Source: Otis tarda (Eukaryota > Chordata > Aves > Otidiformes > Otididae). From it: 64,000 nucleotides of DNA. Positions 45,345 to 59,417 of the stretch are shown piece after piece (position 1 is the stretch's first letter; every line of letters starts with the position of its first letter). A model generated the notes under the pieces. It saw only the letters and a program-made list of their open reading frames with translations, was not told the DNA's origin and made no database searches. The stretch lies in the NCBI GenBank assembly GCA_026413225.1, contig CM048552.1, positions 58,233,001 through 58,297,000 on the forward strand, given 5' to 3'. A program made the position numbers and the translations under genes.

Positions 45345-48300
45345 GTGAAGATAGAAGAGTTGAGTACTTTCTTGAAACCTTTGGATAAAACTTTCTGATA
45401 AGATGTTAAAAAAAAATAGCAAAAGTCAATTTCCCCTGTAGTCACAGGGGGATATGGCAAACAAGGAATGTATACAGCTTGTCCCTGGCGTTTTGGGAAC
45501 CAGGACAGAGCCTGCTCAGCTCTAGGTTTACTCTGTGACTGCAGCACATGTAATGTGGAGGAGGGACTGTTGTCTCAGGTAGTGTGATCACACAGACCTT
45601 GCAGGTTGGTTCACCACCATCATGCTGGAGGCTTTGGGGTGCTGATCATGTAAGGCCTGGAGCTGACCTTCATCTTGCTTCATTTCTCCAGCATGCCCTA
45701 GCTACTGCAGGGGTGTACCATCTTTTTCCTCTTCTTTCTCTCTTTTCCTCCCTACACCATTTTTTCTCCTGATAATCAAGGTGCCAGTGAATGCTGAACA
45801 TGTGGCTATGACCCTTTTGCTGTTCAAATGCAGATATGCCTTTTACCACTCTCCGTGAACTGGTCAGCTGCCTGCTTGACCCACATCTGTCTGAGATGAT
45901 ACTGGATTTATATTTAGGTGAGTACCAGTTTTAACTGTCTTACATAAAAATACACTGTGCCAAACAGATCACAAGACTTGTAACATTTGCAAATGGAATA
46001 CAGGATGAAATTACAGAAATAGGAATGTGGGATCATTTGGCTTCTGTGTGCAGGGGCACACATGATTTTGGAAAGACCTTGGAGTGCTGAGACTTTTTGG
46101 GAATTGTCACTCAAATGAAAGAGAAACTGTACTGCATGGAGTCATCAACCCACCTTTCCCCAGCTAGCTAAAAGCAACTAGTCCTTCTGGTAAATATAGC
46201 CCATCAGAGATGCAGTGACTTTTTTTTTGTGTTGTTGCATTAGTATTTGTTAACAAACTTGCTTAAAGAAGCTTCACCTCTTACTGTGCCACAAGCTGAA
46301 ATAAATATTAACTGAAGCTCACTTTTGTGGGTTACAGGAGAACCTAAAAATAAGGACCTATGGCATTGTGACACAGTACAAGAGACACATCTAACTTGGA
46401 AGTCTGCAGTCTGGCCATGACTGAGCTAATGCTGGAAAAGATGTAGGAGTGGAAGGCCTCTATAAAGTGAATTTTAACCATACTTTGCACCAAGCAGATA
46501 AAGGAATTATAAAGCTAAGCTTATTTTTTTTGTGTGTGTGTGAAGACAGTATTAGTCTGATGTGTAAGTAAAAACATGGGGTAAACTTGCAACGAGAACA
46601 TTTTCTATGCAATCTGCCTCAGAAATCTACAGTTGAAGGTGAGGTGCTCTAAGATGAATCAGAGTGGAAACTCCTTCAGCTCATATCTCACTGGAACCAT
46701 GCAACAATATTTTTAAATTTCTTCTTTTCTTCTTTCAATTGCTGTCTAAATGGAAGTTGAGGGTTTTCAACATTGTCTAGGGATGCTGAAGAAGCTGCGA
46801 CAGTCTGAGAAGCAGTTTTGACCAACCTCCCAGTGATTCTCAAATCCTCACTGTGTGCTTGCGCTGTGTACTGTTCAGTTGTACATTATACAAGGGAGGA
46901 TAAATTGTTTTCCCAAGAAGTGCCAGTCCCAAATAAGGCACACAGGTCTGTGTGCCCCACATTTATTTTGGTGAAAAACCTGAGGAAGAATTTGATGTTT
47001 TGTAGTTAAGGTTTCAGACTTGGGGAGTCACAAACAAGAAAAGAAAGCTGTTGTTTGCTTCTATGAAGGACACAACACTTAGTGTACTTACATAGAGAGA
47101 AGTAGAGAGATTGTATCGGTGCACATCCCAGTCATAACTCATTTCTCTTTTTAACAGTACCAGCCTGGTAAGGCTATTGAGTATTGGTGCTGCATTTGGA
47201 GCACAGAAAGAATGGGATGTTTTATGGTCCTAAAATCAATTCATGGTTAAATGTCTCAGGTAGTGGAAGCTTTTACCACATCACTTGAGAGACCATTGTA
47301 TTGTCTGCTAAATTTCATAAGCAAAGAGTTTTCTTTTTTATTTAGTTGAGCTGCTTGCTTTTTCTGAAGAAATAAATGACCAAATAAAAAGCAAATCTGA
47401 AAACCTCCCCCACTGAGTCTATTTCAGTTGTTGCTCTTTTCTTCACATTTTCCTTCTTGAAATGCATTAGTTTCCAGTTGAAGGAACCTAAAGAAAAGAT
47501 GATTATTACCAAGAAATTTGCAAATTAGCACAGCTCAAGACACCCCCACAGCAGTGCTCTGGTAAAATGAGTGAGGCTGGACTAAAACCTCTGTATATTT
47601 ATTTGGATCATTCTATGTTTGGATTTAGCAGTCCTATTACCAAACTGAAATTTAGGACTCTTTAGATACATTTGTCCTGGAAATAGCACTGGTAAATTAT
47701 AAGGTGGGAGGATGAGGATAGCAACTAAGATCAAACAAGGAGAAAAGTAAGAGACGTTTTTCCTTTTCTATTAAGTGTATTTGCATATTTTCAGCACATT
47801 CTGCAAATGAATAGTTTCTGCGGATGGATAAAATTGGTGGTTAAAGAGGAGCAAAATGCACTGAGTATGGGATGTGGGATATTGCAGTGCTATTATTCAA
47901 ATCAATGCTATGCCTTCAGCAGGAGTTTTCAGCTCAATTTACATCACTTCCAAAGGAGAAGGAGAGAGTGGTTGACCCAGACCAACAGGATGACCTATGC
48001 ATGGAAAAACTCCCTTATAAAGAAAGACTGAAACATTAGTGAAGAGATGAAAAAGAGAAGGGATGGGAAATGTACACCATATAAGGTACAGTGCAGGAGA
48101 AGACATGACCACTAAGCACTTTTCTTATGAAACAAGAAGAAAGGAGAGTTTAGTGGAGAGGAAAAAGACTGTAAAAGAAAGCTTTCTTCCATATGACAAA
48201 AGGAGGCAGTGGAAATCCCTGCGTTCTTGTTTCTTGGAGTCCAGGAGCACAGCTGTAAACAAGGATGGAAATTTCTGTGTTAACTCTAGTGTAATTACTG

Positions 48301-51300
48301 TAGTTGCAAATGCATTTTTATTTAAACACTGCCATTCTGGAAAGCAGAGCCTTGCCATGTTCCAGAAGATAAGTCAAATTTGGATTCTGAGAACTTGTCA
48401 AGAAATGCTCCCGGGAGACAAATGATCACATAAATGTCAACTGCAGCATTTCTTAAATGTTCCTGCTCCAGTCATTGCCAGCAATAATATCTCAGCGATA
48501 TCTTTTGGGCTGAACATGGATCTACGTAACGTTATGTTCATTATGTTCTGAAGACATCCAGCACTGAATTTTTCACCATATTTCTCTCTTTACCACAGCT
48601 AAGTTCACAGTTTATGTACATATTATCCTGTGCTGCTAAGCTAGTGCTACCTGCCAAGATTTATAGCATCTTCCCTTAAGCTCAAATGGCTACAAAAATC
48701 ACCAGATGGCAGCAGAGTCATTTCTGGTCTCCTTTTGCCCTGAACTCCTGGTCAGAGCCGCATGCTTTGGGATGCTCCTTGTAGCCACAGTTCCCAGCTT
48801 TGCTCGTTATGCAAAGGCAGCTATACCTACTGAGAGAGTACTTGCCTCTTCCTCAGTGAGAAAGAGGTCTATGGTCTCCATTTGATGCCTCCAGGAAGGC
48901 TGGGTTTTAAGGGATGATTCTCTATTTTTCCTCCAGGTTCTTTGTTTTTCTTCATAATTGCTCCAATTTGTAGCTTGCAGACACTGGTACATACACGTGC
49001 TAATGGCTGCCTTCTTATGGTGCGTTATATGCTGCCAAGGTAACGCAGGTTAACTAACTTAACTTTGGCTAAGAGCAGAAACTGTCTCTGGAACCAGACG
49101 AGGTTGATTCCATGGCTCAGGGCTGAAAATGGCGAACAGGAATCTTGTTAATGGTGCTATTTGTTGTTGTTCCACTGTTGCGGTCAGTTTTACTCAGTAA
49201 AATGCTAAATGCAAAATACTAAGAGGAGAGAAATACCCTGAAGGATCACAAAATTCAGAATAATTTTGGTCTGGAACAATCCTCAAGTTTCCCAATTCTG
49301 GAATTTCCCGTAAAAAAGAATAATTCCCAGGCAATTTCCCAGCTACCACCATTAGACACTGAGGCTCTGTAGCAGCCTGACGGATGGGTGAACAGACGGG
49401 AAAGCAGCCTGGCCGGCAACGTCAGTGTTGTTTTGCCTCCTTTCCCAAAAAACCTCACTGAACATGAGCATTCTCCAAGAACCATTCAGATGTCAGTGCC
49501 AAATTCAGCAGAAAGTTTCCTCTGGTAGTCAGGATCTGGTCTCTGTGGGTCCAATAGCTCCTTCCTCCTAAAAGAGCTCATTTCAATTGGGTTTTAGGTC
49601 TGGGAATGGATCAAGGCAACTTGTTCAAATCTACTGGAAAGGACATGGCTCTTGTCGTAGATTTCAAAACCACCTTTACCAAACTCTTGCAAAACCAAAA
49701 ATTACTGCTGTGCTTAGCAAAAGGCAGATGGAGGCTTCTAAACTCGTGGTCATTAAACATGTTCCTGGACAGAGAGTCTTCCAAGGTCACCTCCTATGTA
49801 ACCTGTGAAATGACTGATTTTTTTTTTTTTATACCAGGGGTTTGTGCATCTGGAAACTTTCACAAGATTAAGGGCTTAATTCTTATTTCTGTAAGTGTTC
49901 TTATTACAATTTGGCGGTGGAAGGAATCCCCCAAATTGGTGCCACTCCACCCAATTTTAAAGCCATCTTTACATGGCCAGAGTTGTGGAAATGTAGTAAG
50001 TGGAAAAGAAAAGGAGACCATTTTATGTATTTGCACATCCAGACACTCATACATTTAGTGCTGCAAACTTTCGCTTCCTCATTCTCTCTCTTACTTAACT
50101 TTCTCCATGCTGTCTTCCATCAGGGGCTTGAAGTTTGAAACAAACTCAAAGCAAAAATACATGCTCTCTTTATTATGAGCATATTTAAAGGGGAAAATGG
50201 ATTATATTTCTATTGGACTGAATACGTTCAATTGCAGCAACTTTTATTATTTTGAAACAAAGTTTTGTTATTCAAGCAAAAAGGAAAGCATTACCTACTT
50301 TACCAACTCTAAATGTTTTCCTATAGCTCATTTTAAAGATAGCCTTTAGGATTTACTTGACTAAAACAAACCTCAGGAAGGAAGAGCTTGCAGGAGGAAA
50401 ATCACTGCATTAGAGGTGATAAAATGAGAAATGAGTGAGATGAACATCAGTGCAAACTCATCAGCATCAGAATAAACTCAGAAATAGACATTCTACATTT
50501 CCATAATGCTGTCAGCTGCCACTACAGAGACACGGATCTATTACCTCTGTTTATACTGCTGCTAACTTAATTTATAGCAATTTATTCTATAAAAGTAGAC
50601 AGTAACTTGACTGGCTGGGAAAATAAGTCTCCTTTGTGCTGCAAATAAAAATGATAATGCACATAATAGATTTCTGAAAGTAATTTGAATGGCCAGTTAA
50701 AATGCAAGGTGAGTTAGACATATTTTTAGTAAATCTCAGCACGAGTTACCTACTTTCATATGCACATTTGTAGATGGATCGATAAAAGGCAGACATGGGA
50801 CATTTACTTAGTAAGATTGGATGGGCGCAGGTTAGCTCACCACTCACAGGCTTCTTTATTTTACTGGGGGTGCATAGGAGGAAGAAGTAAGAGCAGAAGT
50901 GGGCACAATGCCCTCAGGGTTGAAATCAGGTGCCTTTTCATGATCAGCATTGTGAGGAAAGGATCTGATACAGCTTTGTCTTAGCAAAAAATGAGCAGCT
51001 TATGTCATTTCTGTCCAGATGGCAGAGAAGATAAGAAACACCAAGCTTTCCACAGCTTTCAGTCTAAGAGATGTCCGTAAGACATTTTGCAGGCAGATAT
51101 CAGTGCGTTCTGCTTTTGCTCCAAACCACCTGACAGAAGCCCCAAACTGGAGGCTTCTGCTAACATCCACCCCTCAGCGTGGTGTCTTAGCTTGGACTCG
51201 GTACTGTGCTCACCACCACTGCTCCCTGTTGGGTCTGGACCTGATACAATCCTGCCAGATTGGCTCCAGAACAAGTTACCATCGGTTTGCAAGACACCAT

Positions 51301-53501
51301 GAAGACATACCTAGAGATATTGAGATCTCAGCCCTTTGGTTGTTGTTAAAGCCCATGGCCTGGCTCAGTCAGACCTGTTCTGCTCTCAGGCAGCAGTCCT
51401 CAGTCTCTTAATTCCCTGAGAAGGAGTTTGGACCTTCTCCATAGCAAACAAACCTCTTGGTGAGAAGCTTGTTCTTCTTAAGTACCTTTCAGGCCCCCTT
51501 AGAAGTAGTTCATGAGCCTTTAGGGGTCTATAAAGCAGGGGCAGAAAAGCATGGCTCTGGAAAGTCTCAGGGATATAACCAAAAGCCTACAGGTAAACAT
51601 GTGCTTAAATGCTTTGCTAATCAGAGATAGACTGCTGAACCGGGGCTTTGTGAGCTGCCTTGTGACCACAGTTATTCCCTTTATGACAAGAAGTTAATCT
51701 TCAAATTGAGGTGCAACGTTTTCCCGTTGCAACATAACCTGTTTTTGCAGAGGAAAGGATTGGCAATAGTTTGTGGCAATCTCTGCTCAGGATAAAAATA
51801 GCTGGGAGCAGAGGAAAATTAGAAGTACTGTCACTGCTGTGCAGATGCCACCAGGTTTGAATAAAACAGAGGATGAGGTAGCTGAGAACTGAGCTGCATG
51901 GACCAAGCCACAAAAAAAGAAGTGTGCAGAAATGGCACAGTCTGGCATATCTGGTACTGGAGAGAGGCACGGGTAGTTTGCATGATACCTGTCTGCCAAT
52001 ACTATGGCTCCAGAGAGTGCTGGTCCAGAAGAATCTCACATCTCATGACAATGCTATGAGCCAAAGAAGCCCCTATTGCATTTTGCACCACACTGATGCC
52101 ACCAGCTCAGCAGCATCCCCAGTGTTTTCAAGGTTAACAGGTGAGGTTGCCCTCATGCAGATTGTCACTTCAGAACTGTAAGGACTCCTATGATAGCCTA
52201 TGTTTCTCACCCCAGCTTTGTCCATGCGTCCCATCACTTGGAGGCCTCCAATGCACTTTACCTTGAGCAGATGCAGATTGGCACCTCATCCTCACCTTGC
52301 ATGGCTGTGAAAATTGCTGAGGTCTGTGCTGCTGTGTAGGAGCAGCTTAGGGGAGGACTGGCAGCACCCTCAGCCCCACAAACAACCTCTGTGTTCCCCC
52401 TACAGCTTGGTAACTCATCTGGCCTGCATGAAGCACCCACGTGAGTCCCTTCTGTAGGCTCACGATGTGGATGGTGGGAAAGGCTAGTCCTGAGGGTAAA
52501 CATGCAGGCTGCTATATCCGACGTGCATCCCCAGCTTTGCCTGTGTCAGTGCCTTGGGATCAAACCAGTGGTCGATCTACTTTGTCAATGCCTGTGCTGC
52601 TTCAGATGTGAGCTTACTAAAAATTGTTGTTGATAAAACAAAGCTGGATTGTGTTCAAAAGCCAAACTAACTCTCTCTGCTTCAGGCCCGAGACCCCTTA
52701 ATTTGCTGCTACTGGAGGCTTATCCAGCTGCTAGCTACAAACTCTTCCTGCTGCGGGATCACGCTTTATTATGTTCCTGCTCTACCCAAAGGGAAAAAGG
52801 AGACAAGGGAAGCATTGACTTTAGAAGGACTTTTGATTTAATATTTCAAAGCTTTACAAAAGATGCAGGCAGGGGTCTGTGTAGACTCCTCATTCTAACT
52901 GAGAGCTCAGATTAAGAAAAACAAGCTGTTGATTCCTTGGTGCAGGTCTTTGGTTGTGCAAACCAGCAGGGCATTGATTTATTATAGGTGAGAGTCTAGG
53001 GCTCAATCTGGTAGCCCACATTATCAGTAAGCATAAAAAAGGCTATATGAGAGTGCAAAAGGATAGTATTTCTGGTCCTTACTGGTTTTCAGCTGCTTAA
53101 ATACCACCTATTTCAGTGGGTGTTAGAGGATTAATAATCTTGAGGACCTGCCATCTTGTCCATCAGTTAAAATGTCCTAATGGGGTAAGAGAGCACAGAA
53201 AATTTTCTGAGGTTCTATGTAACTCAGCTCCTATGACAGTCTTTCCAAATTCACACAGTCTAGGAGACAACACTGGCATGTGTAACAGCATTGTGGGAAG
53301 GAAGGGAAATCTTGTTGTGCATGGTAAGAGATGACAGGTCTAAGCCACAGTGCCTTATGAAACAGGATGGCAGGTTAGCTGTGGGAAACAAAAAGCAAAA
53401 CTAGACAGGGGATGAGGAGTGACACTGGAGAAGTGAGTGTTGAAATACGAAGGAATAACATGCATGGCACATTGATGACTTCTCAGTATATAATATGTAC
53501 C

Positions 53502-53517
53502 AAAAAAAAAAAAAAAA
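53502..53517. repeat. 16-nt A run
   Basis: A homopolymer A stretch following ATATGTACC. No retroposon body can be named upstream. Confidence 0.85.
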
Positions 53518-56500
53518 GAATCATTGTCTATGATTTCAAGCCTAATTGCTGCTCTTTGAAGACCTCTGTATAACCGTTTATTATCAATGTGAAAGCAAGG
53601 ACTTGCTAGGAAACATAGTTAAATAAACTTTTGGACTCTGAAAGCTTTGATCATAGGGCTGATTTGTGTCCACTTCAGCCTAGCTTACTTAGTGTATAGA
53701 ACAATAGCTCATGGTAGCATTTTTGATAGTAATCGTATATAAAGCTGGATTTTACTTTGACTGACCACCCATCAGTGAGCTAGAAATTAGTCAATTAGCA
53801 GTACGATGTAATGCATTCAAACGCCACACATACCCCACCAGTCAGCCCAGCTGCAGGTTACAGACAACATTGCACGTTGCATTCAAATAGCTGCATTGTC
53901 AGGTCCATGGAACTCCATGAGGTTTGCCTTCAAGTGCCGTTCTGCTCTGAAAAGCAGATTCTGAAAAGCTCACTGTGTGGCTCCATGTTTATTGCATTGC
54001 TCTAGTCCTTATCAGATCTTGCTGCTTAAAAGAAGATGCTTTCTTCCTTCTGTTTGACAGCTCGGGGTGGGATCAGAAAAGAAAAATGGGTTGTTACTCC
54101 ATGTCAGTTCAAAGAGGATAAGTTATACATGAGTGATTTAATTCCATTATGTTTTCCACTATGCTTGGGCAGCCTTTGTTGTCTCACCCAATAACACTGC
54201 TGCTGGAGTATTCACCACAGTATTTGGTTTTTATAGAAGCCAGCTTTACCTTTCCAGACCGGTGTCATTTTAGATTAACACAATTAGTCCTGGAATGAAT
54301 GGCTGCAGTGCTGTAAGCTCTGTTTCAAGGTAAGGCATATTATAAATCAGTTGGTCAGCTAAGAAGCTGTGGTACGACCGCCTTCTTTTGATATCTGTTC
54401 TCAAAGGTTTGTCCAGCCTCAGAGTCCTGGAGTTGGGTGAAGAACACCATCAGACACCAAAGGGTGCTTGTCTGCTCGTGCTTGCAGACAAACAGAATCA
54501 AGATCCCTTGCTAACAGATGAGAGGGGAGCCAAAGGAAGTGAGACACGGGGTATTGAACACATCTGTCAGAAACGTCTGAGAGAAAAGCTGAGTAGAGTT
54601 TCGCTGCAATGCAATGCAATGTTCGTTCCTTTTCAGTAGTCTCCAGCTGGGCCTTCTGGGTCTCATCTAGTTTTCTTGAGTAGCTGACTCCTACCCTTCC
54701 TCTTCTTTCTTTCCTCTTCTTTTATGCAAACAGTTTTTATCTTGGTTCAGCAGGGTGGATGGACAGATACATGCTGAGACTTTGGCCCTCTGCTCAAAAA
54801 AGGGGTGTCCAGGAGGCAGGGAACCGAAGCAACTGGACAAGAGGCAAGGCAACAGGAGGTGCGAGCAGCAACGCAGTGCAGTGTCCTTGGGATTTGTGCT
54901 TTGTGGAGAGGTAATACTTCTATATACTTATAATGCATCTGGTTTCTTCTGACGTGCCTGTGAGTCTCTCGATCTACTCTGTAGACAGTTTGCTAGGAAA
55001 TGGTGATAGTGAGCAATCTTTGCTTTTCCCAGGGGATCTTCCCAACATGCTTGTTTGTTTCCTTCCTAATTCACCTTGCAGTGATGCCATGGTCTCACGT
55101 GAGGTCCTATCTACAAGGACCTCACATGTTTGTATCTTAAAAGACACAATTACACTTCCTGCTTTAATTAACACAAATCTTGGTCCTCCCTTCCAAAACT
55201 GGAGGATGAATTTCCCTAAGCTGTAGGTGCACAGCTCTCGCTGACTTAAAGATCAGCCAAGTGCATGATAGGAAGCACTCAGCCTCCTTCAGGGTTTCCA
55301 CATGTATCACCATGGGGAGAGAATCTTCCTCGCTTTTTTCTTTCTGAGAATGAACAGCTTAAATCCCTCCATAACTCTAAGGGACAGTAATTAACTCAGA
55401 AATAAACACTGCCTTCAGATACAAGCTGCTTATCTGAGCGCTGAGCAGGGTCTTTGTAGAGGAACCCCTTAGGATGCACTCCATCACATGCTTCCCCTCC
55501 AAAGCAAGCAGTCAAGTGGTGAACCCTCCAGCAAGAGACAGTGATACAGCTCAAAGTAACCTACTTAGCCACTCCAGCAGCCTTAAGCAGGTTCCCCTGG
55601 CTGCTGGCGCTGCTCTGACAGAGAGAGTCCCTGCCTTTGCTGTGTCGCCTCTACAACCTTGATGGTCAGGTGGGATTCGAAGACTGCTGCCTTTGCCCGC
55701 ATTCCCAGATGGGTGTATTGAAGTTTTGGTGGTGACGCTCCCCTGCCTCTGTGCTGGATGTGTAGTCCATAAGTGCCCCTTGACGAGAGCTCTCCATCAC
55801 TGTCCTTGGGCCTTGACAAAAGTCTCATCTTTGTGAGTGATAGAGGATTAGCAGATTAGTAGTAACCTAGTAAGAGGGAAGTAACCTGTGGGATAGTAGT
55901 CACAAAGAAAATAATTAACCTCTCTCTTAAGGGCAGTTTCGAGGAAGGTGAGAGCAAAGGATAGTTTCATCCTTTTATATAATTACAAGAGAAACTGGCA
56001 AAACTGAGCCTCTGCTCTGCCCAAGCAGCCAGAGGGGCAAATGAACATGGTGGGGGCAGTAGTGGCAATTCTCCCCTTCCCCATCCCTGTTTCCTGTTAA
56101 GGACAGAAAAGATGGAGGGGAGTTAGTGCCCAGAGAGGACACTGCTGATAGACCCAAGAGGTGGTGAAAACCTACTAGGACTCTGTAACGGATGCATTTA
56201 TAAAGCTTCTCATCTGTGTGGGCTGTCTAGAGTCTAATAAGCTGTGAGTTCAGCCTGCAGACTTTCTGTCATCTGAGGCACAGGCACTCTGTCCTTTACT
56301 CAGACATTCTTTTTTTTTTTATGAAGACCTTTCATTTATGGCTGTCATACCAGTGAAATTCAGCTAAAATTTTACAGTGAGCTCAGGGGAGTAAGAGAGG
56401 AAAGGCAGACAACTGAATTGACAGACACATGTGCGTTAACACGTTTGCACAAAGAACATAGTTGTGTGAATCCTGTTTCCTTAGGAAATCTGGATAAAAA

Positions 56501-58429
56501 TGTCTGATTTTGAGCAAGTGGAAGATGGACTAAAATACTCTGAGAGCCTTGGGAAAGTGAAGGACCATGGCCCATGCAAATGAAATGCTCACTTTTTACT
56601 GTCCAACTTCTGTCATTGCTCTAGAGAAGGAAAAATGCCACACATGATACCTAAAACCTCCTGCCAGCATCTACCTCCAGCTTCTCTCCTGCAATTATCT
56701 TTTAAATGGAAAAAAAATGTTTTCTGCTCTTGTTCTCTCACTGCTGCCTTCTTCTTCATCTCTTTTTTTTTTTCATAAACATCATGAAATCATCACTCGA
56801 AAAGAGAGAGAGATTAATTAAGAAGCTTGTATTCCAGTTTGAGGCTTTCAGTGATAATCAGAAACTGCTTGAGTTGTGCTTTCAGGGTTTTGTAAGATGA
56901 ACAGAATCTCTGGATAGGGAAACAGGCTGTAATTAATTTTTTTCTCCAGGACGATTACAGATATAAATAGTAAAACAAAGACAAGCAAATATCAGCAGAG
57001 GTGCCCACGTTGCATGTACTCCATCATAACGTTGCTGAATAGCAGATTATTTCCTACTCAAGGTCAATGGTTCACAGAATGAAAAGGATATGCACTGGAT
57101 TTCCAGGATGTCACGGTTCCTGGCCTTTGCCAGCACAACACTTGATAATAATCTCTTTCAGCCACTTTTCCAAGTGTCAGGCATAGCAAAGGAACTTTCT
57201 CTTTTCATCCCATCCCTGCGCTGTCAGAGACCTTTCCTGTGGAGTGCTGGCAGCAGAAACTGGTTAAGCTGGGGCAGTTTGAGCGTTAGTGTGGCAGAAC
57301 TGTGGGAAGTGGGAAGCCTGAGGAAGGAGATGAAGGGGAACAATTGGCAGAAGCCTCTAGCCGCTTTTCAGCATCTCAGGTTTCATGGAAAAAAATGTCT
57401 CTTGCTGCCAGGGCTTTGCAGCAAATTTCAAAAGAAAGAGCAAGTCTAGTGTTGCAGCACTGAGCAAGTTTGCAGACAGCCTGCAAAAGCAGCTGTGGTA
57501 TACGAATGATGCCGATTTGTTTCAGTAGGTGCCATCTCCACAGCTGGTGCTGACAGTGTCTTCAACATGAAATCTTTTGTTGCTGAACAAAGCCTGGGGA
57601 GAAGAGGGAGAAGGCCAGGCTTACAAAGGTTCATGTGTTTTTCTCAGACAGATCAGTGGCCTGGGCAATGCTTTGGAGTAGATGCTGTAAGACAGCAGGG
57701 GGTAGGGCTAGGGGAGAACATGTCTGCTTTCGTGTCCCATGAGGGTGGGGACATGTAATGTTCTAGAGATATGGCTCTTCTGTATACCCCTCAGTCCAAA
57801 GCTAAGGGGAAGCCAGTGAGATAACAGCCAGGTTTTTCCTAGAGCTCTTCATTAGCAGCCACCAATGTTTTTTCAAAGCAGGTCAACAGCATCATTGACT
57901 ATTTCATAGAGGGACAATGAGGCATGAGAATACACAAAGCAATCCACTCACAATCTCTGCTAGCAACAGATACTGTATTTTTTTCTATGACCCATATTGT
58001 GCCTGACCCAAACCCTACAGCTTCATTTAAGGGCAAATAAGCTCAAAGGAGCTAAACTATGAGCAACTTCCAAAGCCAGTTGATGCCATAGCAATGAAAA
58101 CTGCTCCCGTTGTTCTCTCCAGACTTGTCAACAGCAATATCAGGTTCCAGCTCTGCATAAATGTTAGCAGTAGGAATGAGGGGATAACTCACTTTGAAAG
58201 AGCTCTTCTGGGGTTTATGTAGTGATTTTATCAGCTTGTTCTTGCCCTAGCAATCTGCCTAAAATAAAGGACTTTGCTTTGAAAACAGGGAATCCAGTAT
58301 CTACTTTTAAATAAGCAGAAAGGAAGCAGTAGTCAGTGACTGGCTGAATAATGCAGTGGGCTCCCTTCCAGAAGAGGACAGGAAGGATCTAGCCGATGCT
58401 GTGCTGTGGGTCAGAAATCGTTGTTTGTC

Positions 58430-58830
58430 GGGTGAAGAAAAATGTAGGAGATATTGAAAGGTCCAGAGAAGGTCAATGAAGATAGAAATGTCAATGAATT
58501 TATAGATGATGAGAGATCGCAGGGACTCTTTAGCCAGAAATGATGACTAGTTAGAGGGAGACATGTCTGATGATTAAAGATGGAAAGTGAAATTGATTGC
58601 TCCTTCCTTTCTTTTCTATCTTCTTTTTTTTTAAAACTCTGTCCTGCAACACGGGAACAAGGGGTCACTCGCTGAAATTAAAGGGCAGCAGCTTTAGAGC
58701 TGATAAAAAGAAATCTTTTTTCTTTTAAAAATGCTACATGTAGTTTATCCATGGAATTTATTGTCCCTCTCCCTCAGGTCATGGAGGCAAAGGCTACGGC
58801 CAAGTTTTAAAGAGGATGGACTAATTTCAC
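58430..58830 (+). repeat. Old CR1-family relic
   Basis: CAACACGGGAACAAGGGGTC, then CTCGCTGAAATTAAAGGGCA, then GGTCATGGAGGCAAAGGCTA, match the order of an ancient CR1 3' region in plus orientation. The upstream edge is loose. Confidence 0.6.
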
Positions 58831-59064
58831 AACCCTTTACAACATTGTGGCTGCCTGAGGCAAGGCAAAAAGGACAGATAGTGAATTGCATGGTTTGGGG
58901 CAAAACCTCAGAAATCCTACTTCTGAGGCAGGATGGAAATCTCCTTGTCAGAGCATGGCAGGAGGTGGGGGTGCGTTTAAACATGCCCACCCCCATACAC
59001 CACTCTCCTGCCAGGGGTTTCTGCTTTGCTGTGGAGGCGTTTGAAGGGAACATGACCTTCTCTC

Positions 59065-59417
59065 ATTACTGAGGTCTTCCAGTACCTCAAGGGGGCCTAC
59101 AAGAAAGATGGGGAGAGGCTGTTCAGTAAGGCCTGTTGTGACAGGACAAGGGGTAGTGGTTTTAAAATAGAGGGGGGTAGATTTAGATTGGATATTAGGA
59201 AAAAAATTTTTACAATGAGGGTTGTAGAACACAGAAACAGGTTGCCCAGAGAGGTGGTGGAAGCCCTATCCCTGGAAACGTTCAAGGCCAGGCTGGATAA
59301 GGCTCTGAGCAACCTGATCTAGTTGGGGATGTCCCTGCTCCTTGCAGGGGGGTTGGACTAGATGACCTTTGAAGGTCCCTTCCAACTCTAACCATTCTAT
59401 GATTCTATGATTCTACT
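59065..59417 (+). repeat. CR1 LINE 3' end
   Basis: TTTAGATTGGATATTAGGAA, AGGTTGCCCAGAGAGGTGGT, GGACTAGATGACCTTTGAAG and a terminal ATTCTATGATTCTATGATTC are diagnostic of avian CR1. It is in plus orientation, 5'-truncated and fairly intact. Confidence 0.92.

Noticed and set aside
47900..48130. Possible CR1-like stretch (GGAAAAACTCCCTTATAAAG)
   Set aside because: There is one block of resemblance only. The neighbouring sequence does not follow the CR1 order.
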